From Deltaproteobacteria bacterium (GTDB lineage: Bacteria; Desulfobacterota; Desulfobacteria; Desulfobacterales; Desulfatibacillaceae): a DNA stretch of 5,049 nucleotides. Under the pieces are notes generated by a model that was not told where the DNA came from, did no database searches, and worked only from the letters and a program-made list of their open reading frames with translations. Below are positions 1-4,917 of this stretch, one piece after another. The position numbers were made by a program, and so were the translations under genes. The first letter of the stretch is position 1; each line of letters begins with the position of its first letter. Location: NCBI GenBank assembly GCA_019308705.1, contig JAFDHW010000348.1, positions 1-5,049 of the forward strand, written 5' to 3'.

Positions 1-1
1 C

Positions 2-892
2 ATTTCCGCGGAGCACGGCCTGGGCATCTTAGAGCTTTTGGAGGACCTGGTGGCGGTGCTCCCGGAGGAAAAGGAACAGGCCACGGACGAGGACATGGTG
101 CGGGTGGCGGTGGTGGGCCGACCCAACGTGGGCAAGTCCAGCCTCATCAACCGTCTTCTGGGGGACCGCCGCCTGGTGGTTTCCGACGTGCCCGGCACCA
201 CCCGCGACTCCGTGGACACTCTGTGCCGGGCCGGGGCCAGGCCCTACCTCTTGGTGGACACCGCGGGCATCCGCCGCAAGGGACGGGTGAAAAAAACGTT
301 GGAAAAGTTTTCCGTGGTGCGGGCGCTAAAAAGCCTGGAGCGCTGCGACGTGGCCCTGCTCCTCCTGGACGCTGCCGAGGGGCTCACCGACCAGGACCTG
401 CACGTGGCCGGCTACGCCGCGGAGCGGGGCTGCGGGGTGGTGGTGGCGGCCAACAAGTGGGACCTGGTGCAGGGCGACCCCAAGGCGGCCGTCAAATTCG
501 AGCGCGGCTTCCGGGACCGGGCGAAATTTCTGCCCTACGCGCCCTTTGTGACGGTGAGCGCCAAGACGGGTCTGCGGGTGAACAGAATCCTGCCCCTGGT
601 GGACCAGGTGTATGCCCAGTACGAAAGCCGCCTTTCCACCGGCCCCTTAAACCGCGTGCTCGAGGAAGCCGTGGCCCGCCACGAGCCCCCCCTGTACCGG
701 GGCCGGCCGGTGAAGTTCTACTACGCCACCCAGGCGGCCGCCAAGCCGCCCACCTTCGTGCTCTTCGTGAACCAGCCCAAAGGCATCCACTTTTCCTACG
801 AACGCTACCTGAAAAACGCCATCGCCAAGGGCGCGGGCCTGGACAAGACCCCTATCCGGCTGAAGTTCCGGCAGCGGAAACGAAGGGAGTAG
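2..892 (+). CDS. der: Ribosome-assembly GTPase Der (EngA), C-terminal part, 5' end outside the window
   Basis: Der is a double-GTPase protein that binds the 50S subunit and is needed for its assembly in the cytoplasm. The reading frame is open from the window edge, so the true start lies upstream; 296 residues are visible. The fragment opens with SAEHG, the G5 motif of GTPase domain 1, followed by an acidic linker. GTPase domain 2 is complete: G1 GRPNVGKS (visible residues 39-46), G2 in PGTTRDS (about 64-70), G3 DTAG (86-89), G4 NKWD (151-154) and G5 SAK (186-188). The last ~80 residues form the KH-like domain that is diagnostic of Der, with [19 protein letters not shown] and a basic tail ending KFRQRKRRE. 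All key residues are present and nothing looks broken. An internal TTG at 38 could be mistaken for a start, but the upstream codons continue the Der family sequence. It converges on the redox operon with a 4-bp gap and shows no functional link to it. Confidence 0.96.
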   Translation: MSAEHGLGILELLEDLVAVLPEEKEQATDEDMVRVAVVGRPNVGKSSLINRLLGDRRLVVSDVPGTTRDSVDTLCRAGARPYLLVDTAGIRRKGRVKKTLEKFSVVRALKSLERCDVALLLLDAAEGLTDQDLHVAGYAAERGCGVVVAANKWDLVQGDPKAAVKFERGFRDRAKFLPYAPFVTVSAKTGLRVNRILPLVDQVYAQYESRLSTGPLNRVLEEAVARHEPPLYRGRPVKFYYATQAAAKPPTFVLFVNQPKGIHFSYERYLKNAIAKGAGLDKTPIRLKFRQRKRRE

Positions 893-903
893 CCTTTCAG
901 GCT
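891..903. terminator. Small hairpin over the two convergent stop codons, possible weak bidirectional terminator
   Basis: AGCCT (891-895) and AGGCT (899-903) form a perfect 5-bp stem with a 3-nt loop. It overlaps the der stop (890-892) and the stop of the convergent polyferredoxin gene (897-899). The stem is short and neither side has a proper U-tract; only TCCTTCT follows on the + strand. It is the only hairpin I found between the two genes, but it is a weak terminator candidate and chance formation in GC-rich DNA is possible. Confidence 0.25.
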
Positions 904-2243
904 TCCTTCTGGTCGGGGGAAATGCGGACGGCCCCATCGCCCGCCACCGGGCAGGCGGCCTGGCACAGGCCGCAGCCGATGCAGGCTTGTTGATCCACCT
1001 TGGGGTAAAACAGGGGGTCGCCCCAGGGAAGAGCCCTTCCCGAGGGCTCGAGGCGTACGGCCCCGGTGGGGCAGGCGGCAAAGCAGCACAAACAGGCGTA
1101 TCCCCTGGAAAAGGGCAGGCACAGGCGGCGGTCCAGGTCGACCCGGGCGATCTTCGCCTTCTGCTTGGCCTCCAGGGAAAGGGGGGAAAGCGCCCCGGTG
1201 GGGCACACCGCGGTGCAGGCGTTGCACAGGTAGTCGCACCCCCCGTCCCGGCCGGAGAGGATGGGGGTCTGGAACATCCGCGCGCCATGCGCTGGCCCTG
1301 CGGCCACGATGCCGCCCGTCGGGCAGGCCCGCACGCAGGACCCGCACCGCACGCACAAATCGGAAAACACGTCCTCGGAGACCGCGCCCGGCGGCCGGAC
1401 CGGGGCCGGGGCCGATGCTTTGGCCGGGGCGGCCTTTGCCAAAAGCGCCCCGGCCACCGCGCCCCCGGCCAGGGCGGCCAGGACGGACCGGCGGGAGGCG
1501 TCCGCCGGGAAGGGTTTGCCCCAGCCAAAGGACAGCGCGCCGGAGGGGCATTGTTCCACGCACTCCCGGCAGTGGAGGCACATGGACGGCCGGTAGGATT
1601 CCCGGCCCAGCGCGCCGGTAAAGCACAACGACGCGCACTTCCCGCAATCCGTGCAGCCCTCCCCCCGCCGGGGGGCGTAGGGCGAGGCGGCCGCCGCCCA
1701 CCCCAGGGTGGTCCCGGCCGGACACACCACCCGGCAGAATCCCCTCCTGCCCAAAAGCTTCTCTATGCCCGCGAACACGGATAGCACGGCCAACAGGCCC
1801 ATGGGGTCGGGCTTGAGCCCGGGCAGCGCCGCGCCCAGGCGGGACGCCCAGGCCAGGGGGGCCAGGTAGAAAATGGCGGAAAATCCCAGGGCCGCGGGGG
1901 CCGCGGCCACCCACAGGCCCGCGGCTACCGCGTGCCTTGCCGGGGCAAGCCGCCTGCCGCGGGGTTTTTTGCCCGCCACCCAGTTCACGCCGTCGGAAAG
2001 GGTCCCCAACGGGCAGACCCATCCGCAAAAGGCCCGGCCCACCAGCAGGCCGGAAACCATAAAAAGCAGAAAGAACACCAGGCCCGCGCCAAGCATCCGG
2101 GCGGCCAGGCGCCCCGCGCCCGCGGAAGGCAAAAGGCCAAAGGAAAAGTCCGCCCAGGAAAGGAGGCCCGGAAACGCCAGAAAAGCGGCGAAAAAGACCA
2201 GGCATGCCGCCTGCACGATTTTCCGGCTGCGCGGCCGCCTCAT
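897..2243 (-). CDS. Membrane polyferredoxin, NapH-like half fused to NapG-like half (six predicted [4Fe-4S] clusters)
   Basis: 448 residues; predicted to pass electrons between the quinone pool or a cytoplasmic donor and an extracytoplasmic acceptor. Residues 1-240 resemble NapH: hydrophobic segments near 9-27, 53-70, 104-127 and 148-163; two CX3CP motifs, CGWVCP (73-78) and CRVVCP (170-175); then two ferredoxin motifs, C197/200/203/207 and C222/225/228/232. Next comes SRRSVLA (250-256) and a hydrophobic stretch to about 270, which looks like a Tat signal. Residues 285-448 resemble NapG with four clusters: C297/300/303/307, C336/340/343/347, C375/384/387/391 (the C-x8-C-x2-C-x3-CP spacing close to that of NapG) and C421/424/427/431. 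Positive-inside reasoning puts clusters 1-2 in the cytoplasm and 3-6 outside. The ATG at 2243 was chosen because GGGGGA lies 6 nt upstream and it overlaps the previous stop as ATGA; a longer in-frame opening to 2393 is the wrong frame of the ferredoxin gene. The link to nitrate reduction is by homology only, since no napA or napB is seen here. Confidence 0.88.
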   Translation of the reverse strand: MRRPRSRKIVQAACLVFFAAFLAFPGLLSWADFSFGLLPSAGAGRLAARMLGAGLVFFLLFMVSGLLVGRAFCGWVCPLGTLSDGVNWVAGKKPRGRRLAPARHAVAAGLWVAAAPAALGFSAIFYLAPLAWASRLGAALPGLKPDPMGLLAVLSVFAGIEKLLGRRGFCRVVCPAGTTLGWAAAASPYAPRRGEGCTDCGKCASLCFTGALGRESYRPSMCLHCRECVEQCPSGALSFGWGKPFPADASRRSVLAALAGGAVAGALLAKAAPAKASAPAPVRPPGAVSEDVFSDLCVRCGSCVRACPTGGIVAAGPAHGARMFQTPILSGRDGGCDYLCNACTAVCPTGALSPLSLEAKQKAKIARVDLDRRLCLPFSRGYACLCCFAACPTGAVRLEPSGRALPWGDPLFYPKVDQQACIGCGLCQAACPVAGDGAVRISPDQKEA

Positions 2244-2554
2244 GGGATGTCCCCCGGAAGCACGCGGATGGCCGCCACCGTGCACACCGTGGCGCAGTAC
2301 CCGCACTTGATGCAGGACTCCTGGATGAACCGGGGCCCCTTGGGCCCGGCCTGGATGGCCGAGGTGGGGCACACGGCGATGCACCCCATGCACGCGGTGC
2401 AGGCATCGTTCACCTCCACGCGCTTGCCCCGGGCCCGGCCGAGCGCCCCGGACAGGAGCCGGCCTCCCACAAGCCCGCCGGCCAAAAGCCCCGCACCCAT
2501 GCGGAGGAGCTTTCGCCGGTCGTTTTCAGGGTTCTGCGGACGTTCGTCGCTCAT
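2240..2554 (-). CDS. Tat-type twin [4Fe-4S] ferredoxin, small
   Basis: 104 residues. The N-terminus has a charged region, the twin arginines DRRKLL (12-17) and a glycine/leucine-rich hydrophobic stretch (about 18-37), which reads as a Tat signal or signal anchor for export of a folded cofactor protein. No lipobox Cys is present. The mature part is one bacterial dicluster ferredoxin unit: CTACMGCIAVCP (C52/55/58/62) and CIKCGYCATVCT (C81/84/87/91). The second motif has Thr in place of the usual final Pro. All eight ligands are present, so two [4Fe-4S] clusters are expected. It is a probable small electron carrier for its neighbours. The start at 2554 forms an ATGA overlap with the stop of flavoprotein A, and its own stop forms a second ATGA overlap with the polyferredoxin start, so translational coupling is likely. 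An upstream in-frame ATG at 2647 lies wholly inside flavoprotein A and would bury the Tat motif, so it was not used. The exact partner is unknown. Confidence 0.88.
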   Translation of the reverse strand: MSDERPQNPENDRRKLLRMGAGLLAGGLVGGRLLSGALGRARGKRVEVNDACTACMGCIAVCPTSAIQAGPKGPRFIQESCIKCGYCATVCTVAAIRVLPGDIP

Positions 2555-3594
2555 GGTCCGATTTCCAGGTATTGCGGCGGAAGCTGCCCGCGCTCCATGC
2601 CCAGAATGGGGGGCGATGGGGCTTGTCCCGTTTCCATCAGGTCCCACAAGGCTTCCAGCCTTTTGAGCAGGGGATCGATCCTCTGGACATAACCTTCCAA
2701 GGCGGTTGCCGTGGGGTCGGCCCCGTTGAGGCCGATAATGGTTTCGGCGGCGGCCCGCCCGCTCAACGCCGCGGAAAGGATACCGGAACCGCCCTTGTCC
2801 ATCAACCGGCCGGCGTTGCCGGTCACCATCAACCCGTCGTGGACCAGCGGGGCCATGGGGCGCCTGGCAGGCATCAGCGCACAGAAGGTTTCCTTCACCT
2901 TCCCTCCGGAAAAAGCTTTCGTGGCGGCCGCCAGGCGGGAAAGAAGAAACCGCGCCCGGCCCGCCTCGGTCCCCATGACCCCCAGCCCCACGTTCAACCT
3001 GCCGAATCCATTGGGAATGACCCAGAAATAGAACGGGGCGACGGGCTGGACGAAATAGGAATCCTCCATGGCGGGTTTTGCGCCCGAGAGAATCTGCACC
3101 ACGCAGGAGGCAACCCTTCCCGGTGGGAGGCGGGCGTCCAGGCCTGCCAGGCGCGCGGTGACGGAAGCGGTGCCATCCGCCGCGATGACGCAGCCGGCGT
3201 AAATTTCCCGTTTTTTACCCTTCCACAGCACCTTGGCGCAGCGGCCCTTGCCGTCAAAAGGACCCAGGCCGACCAGGGGCGTGCCGGAATACACCCCCAC
3301 CCCCCTGGACGCGATGATTTCCGAAAGCTCGAACTCCATGCGGGGCCGGTTCAGCACCACCATGCGCGCCTTGGGCAGGTTCCACCGGAGCCATTGCCTG
3401 CGGGGTTCCAGGCCCAGCACGCTGAAGTAATAGGGAAAGACCATTTCCCCGCACCGCATCGGGTGGCCGATGCGCTCCCTGGCGTCGATGAGCACGGCGT
3501 CCACCCCGGCGCGGCTCAAGGCAAGCGCCGCGGACAGGCCCGCCGGGCCCGCGCCCACGACGAGCACGGAGGTCTGGGAGGGAAACGGCTTCAT
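2551..3594 (-). CDS. Flavoprotein A: geranylgeranyl-reductase-like FAD-dependent oxidoreductase
   Basis: 347 residues, a normal length for this family, which reduces isoprenoid C=C bonds (archaeal lipid tails, chlorophyll side chain precursors, menaquinone tails). Visible motifs: Rossmann GAGPAG (14-19) with Asp37 ending strand 2 for the FAD ribose; the family RxGxPxxC sequence RIGHPMRC (41-48); the DG motif in VIAADGTAS (136-144); and PFYFWVIP (187-194) followed by GFGRLNVGLG, which matches the PxxYxWxFPK-type signature of geranylgeranyl reductases. In the second FAD motif, TGNAGRLMDKGGSGI (258-272), the usual GD is GN. No signal peptide or membrane helix is seen, so it is probably cytoplasmic or peripheral. 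The ATG at 3594 was preferred over a TTG at 3609 because its N-terminus aligns with the upstream paralogue; the Shine-Dalgarno signal is poor for either. Its stop overlaps the ferredoxin start. The substrate cannot be read from sequence; another FAD-dependent reductase or hydroxylase role is possible. Confidence 0.85.
   Translation of the reverse strand: MKPFPSQTSVLVVGAGPAGLSAALALSRAGVDAVLIDARERIGHPMRCGEMVFPYYFSVLGLEPRRQWLRWNLPKARMVVLNRPRMEFELSEIIASRGVGVYSGTPLVGLGPFDGKGRCAKVLWKGKKREIYAGCVIAADGTASVTARLAGLDARLPPGRVASCVVQILSGAKPAMEDSYFVQPVAPFYFWVIPNGFGRLNVGLGVMGTEAGRARFLLSRLAAATKAFSGGKVKETFCALMPARRPMAPLVHDGLMVTGNAGRLMDKGGSGILSAALSGRAAAETIIGLNGADPTATALEGYVQRIDPLLKRLEALWDLMETGQAPSPPILGMERGQLPPQYLEIGP
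3451..3587 (-). repeat. Near-identical paralogue block, copy in flavoprotein A
   Basis: By hand alignment this 137-bp stretch matches 4563-4699 without gaps at 126 positions. It covers nearly all of the first 50 codons (FAD Rossmann motif through the RxGxPxxC motif). Immediately beyond it the two genes diverge strongly. It is a direct repeat at a spacing of 1112 bp. Confidence 0.85.
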
Positions 3595-3626
3595 GGCGTA
3601 ACGGCCCAAATCCTCATGGCGCTCGA

Positions 3627-3646
3627 ACCACGACGCTTATCGCGGT
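3627..3646 (-). other. Intercistronic hairpin between the two flavoprotein genes
   Basis: In the 62-bp gap between flavoproteins B and A the transcript reads ACCGCGA, loop UAAGCG, UCGUGGU: a 7-bp stem with one G-U pair and a 6-nt loop. No U-run follows, so it is not a standard terminator. It could affect RNA processing or the relative expression of the two paralogues, or be chance. The rest of the gap shows no good ribosome-binding site for flavoprotein A. Confidence 0.3.
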
Positions 3647-3656
3647 CTTTCCTTCA

Positions 3657-4712
3657 TCATCCCTGGAACCGGCTCAGATTTTTCCCGTCCAGGGTTTCCC
3701 AAGGGCTTTTGCCCAAGGGCATCCCTTTTTCCACCCTGTTCCATCCATCCGCGTAATGGTCGATCAAATTCTTTATGCGGCGGGGAAAGGCGGCCAGGTT
3801 TTGGGCTTCGGCGGAGGAACCAGGATGGTCCGCCACGGTCCGGGCTGCCTCCCGGCCGCTGAAGGCGGCCGGGAGGATGCCTTCCCCTCCCACGGATACC
3901 AACCTCGCCGCCGTTCCGGTAACCAGGATGCCGTCGCCGACCAGCCGTTTGAGCGGCCCGCCCAAGGGGAGCAGACCGCAATGGAATTTTCCCGGCCTTC
4001 CCCCGGAAAACGCCCGGGTGTTGGCGATGGCCCTGTCGAGGAGGAACCGGGCCCTTCCACCGTCCATGCCGGGGACTAGTATGCCTGCGTTTATGCGGCC
4101 GCGGCCCTGGGGAAGCGCCCAGAAGTAAAACAAGGGGAAGGGATAGGAAGGAAGCGGGCCCAAAAACGGATTGCTTTCCTGTTCCGGCTTGGCCCCTGTA
4201 ATCATCTGGAACGCGCAGGAGGCCACCTTCTGCGGACCGAGGGGAGCGGCCAGGCCGGCCAGCCGCGCGGTGGCGGATGCCATTCCGTCCGCGGCGATGA
4301 CGCACGCCGCATAAACCTCCCTGGCCCGGCCCCGGTGGAGGACAAGGGCTTTGCGCCCTTTGCCGTCAAACGGCGAAAGGCCGAACAGGCTGGTTTCCGG
4401 AAACACGCCTACGCCTTTTTCCGCGCACAGGCCGGCTAGGTCCTCCTCCAGGCGCGGCCGGTTGAGCACCACCAGCCCGGACTTGCCCAAAACCCACCGG
4501 ACCCACGTCGGCCGCGGCTGTACGCCAAGGATTTCAAAAAGCAGCCTGTGCGTCATTTCAGCGCACCGCACCGGGTGGCCGATGCGCTTTCTGGCGTCGA
4601 TGAGCACGGCGTCCACGCCGGCGCGGCTCAAGGCAAGCGCTGCGGACAGCCCCGCCGGGCCCGCGCCCACGATGAGCACGGAAGTCTGCTGGGGAAACGT
4701 TTTCCGGGACAT
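3657..4712 (-). CDS. Flavoprotein B: geranylgeranyl-reductase-like FAD-dependent oxidoreductase, tandem paralogue
   Basis: 351 residues, first gene of the operon. It has the same architecture as flavoprotein A: GAGPAG (16-21), Asp39, RIGHPVRC (43-50), DG motif in VIAADGMAS (138-146), PLFYFWALP (193-201) followed by RGRINAG. The second FAD motif reads TGTAARLVSVGGEGI (265-279), with Thr where the family normally has Asp. Identity to A is about 89% over the first 45 aligned residues and about 58% over the next 100 (hand counts), and the C-termini are unrelated in detail. B has an extra SYPFP insertion before the FYFW motif. No export signal is seen. The start MSRKTFPQQTS matches A's start and lies just downstream of a -10 box, with no Shine-Dalgarno. 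The frame stays open upstream to 5003, but that part contains the promoter and opposes the rightward gene, so it is not taken as coding. The likely role is reduction of an isoprenoid lipid or quinone, possibly with a different substrate from A. Confidence 0.85.
   Translation of the reverse strand: MSRKTFPQQTSVLIVGAGPAGLSAALALSRAGVDAVLIDARKRIGHPVRCAEMTHRLLFEILGVQPRPTWVRWVLGKSGLVVLNRPRLEEDLAGLCAEKGVGVFPETSLFGLSPFDGKGRKALVLHRGRAREVYAACVIAADGMASATARLAGLAAPLGPQKVASCAFQMITGAKPEQESNPFLGPLPSYPFPLFYFWALPQGRGRINAGILVPGMDGGRARFLLDRAIANTRAFSGGRPGKFHCGLLPLGGPLKRLVGDGILVTGTAARLVSVGGEGILPAAFSGREAARTVADHPGSSAEAQNLAAFPRRIKNLIDHYADGWNRVEKGMPLGKSPWETLDGKNLSRFQG
4563..4699 (-). repeat. Near-identical paralogue block, copy in flavoprotein B
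   Basis: This is the partner of 3451-3587: 126 of 137 bases are identical by hand alignment, ungapped. Only about five of the differences are synonymous, which is low for genes whose proteins differ at roughly 40% of residues just downstream. It is best explained by recent gene conversion or recombination between the tandem copies. Confidence 0.85.
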
Positions 4713-4718
4713 GGCGGC

Positions 4719-4747
4719 ATTATAAAGATAACGGGTTGATATGGGAA
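4719..4747 (-). promoter_or_regulatory. Predicted sigma70-type promoter of the redox operon
   Basis: On the - strand, TTCCCA (4747-4742, 4 of 6 to TTGACA) is followed after exactly 17 bp by a perfect TATAAT (4724-4719). Counting about 7 nt past the -10 box puts the transcription start at or next to base 4712, the A of the flavoprotein B ATG. This suggests a leaderless or nearly leaderless transcript, in line with the absence of a purine-rich ribosome-binding site there. No experimental support exists in the window. Confidence 0.55.
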
Positions 4748-4789
4748 GGAATTTCGATCCGGAATCCATGGGCGGGCCGGATTGCGCCC

Positions 4790-4873
4790 CGTTCTTGGGC
4801 AGGGGGCGGAAAGCACGTTTTTCTTTCATCGTCCCCCGGCAACGTGGTAGGAAGACCCACCAGCCCAAGAACG
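4790..4873. repeat. Perfect 11-bp inverted repeat in the divergent control region
   Basis: CGTTCTTGGGC (4790-4800) is repeated in inverse as GCCCAAGAACG (4863-4873), with no mismatches. Arm centres are 73 bp apart, close to seven turns of B-DNA, which would suit a looping regulator bound at two half-sites. In RNA it would close a large stem-loop ending 44 nt before the rightward gene's ATG. The region lies between divergent genes and codes for nothing convincing. Function is inferred only. Confidence 0.6.
4814..4846. repeat. Inner 6-bp inverted repeat nested in the larger one
   Basis: CACGTT (4814-4819) and AACGTG (4841-4846) form a perfect dyad with a 21-bp spacer. Its centre (4830) is within 2 bp of the centre of the outer 11-bp repeat (4831.5). 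Six-base arms alone are weak evidence; the shared centre is the reason to record it. Confidence 0.35.
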
Positions 4874-4906
4874 TCTGCAACCCTCCCCGCCAGGGAGACC
4901 CTGCAC

Positions 4907-4911
4907 AGGAG
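4907..4911 (+). promoter_or_regulatory. Ribosome-binding site of the rightward gene
   Basis: AGGAG sits 6 nt before the ATG at 4918. It is the strongest Shine-Dalgarno in the window and decides the start over a second in-frame ATG at 4930. Confidence 0.75.
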
Positions 4912-4917
4912 AGCGCC

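Noticed and set aside
1070..1120. Irregular cysteine spacing in the fifth cluster of the polyferredoxin (C375, C384, C386, C387, C391) as a novel cofactor site
   Set aside because: NapG proteins have an almost identical C-x7/8-C-x2-C-x3-CP arrangement, so this is a normal NapG feature. The extra Cys386 alone is not enough for a new site.
805..2406. A 533-codon open frame on the - strand over the polyferredoxin gene
   Set aside because: It is a GC-rich shadow frame: low-complexity Arg/Pro/Gly sequence without motifs, while the other frame of the same strand carries all the cysteine motifs in register.
3592..3609. TTG at 3609 as the start of flavoprotein A
   Set aside because: The AGGA upstream is too close to serve it, and the ATG at 3594 aligns with the paralogue's start.
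2572..3756. A 394-codon open frame on the + strand antisense to flavoprotein A
   Set aside because: Rich in His, Gly, Pro and Arg with no domain. The - strand frame holds a complete FAD protein; long antisense frames are expected at this GC content.
4693..4705. GGAAACGTTTTCC near-palindrome near the flavoprotein B start as an operator
   Set aside because: It is imperfect by one base, lies inside codons 3-7, and is not kept at the same place in the paralogue.
4736..4741. TTGATA as the -35 box of the rightward gene
   Set aside because: It matches 5 of 6 bases, but no acceptable -10 sequence lies 16-18 bp downstream.
4785..4808. CGCCCC/GGGGCG hairpin with a 12-nt loop as a terminator
   Set aside because: No U-run follows on either strand and no gene ends here; GC-rich 6-bp stems are common in this sequence.
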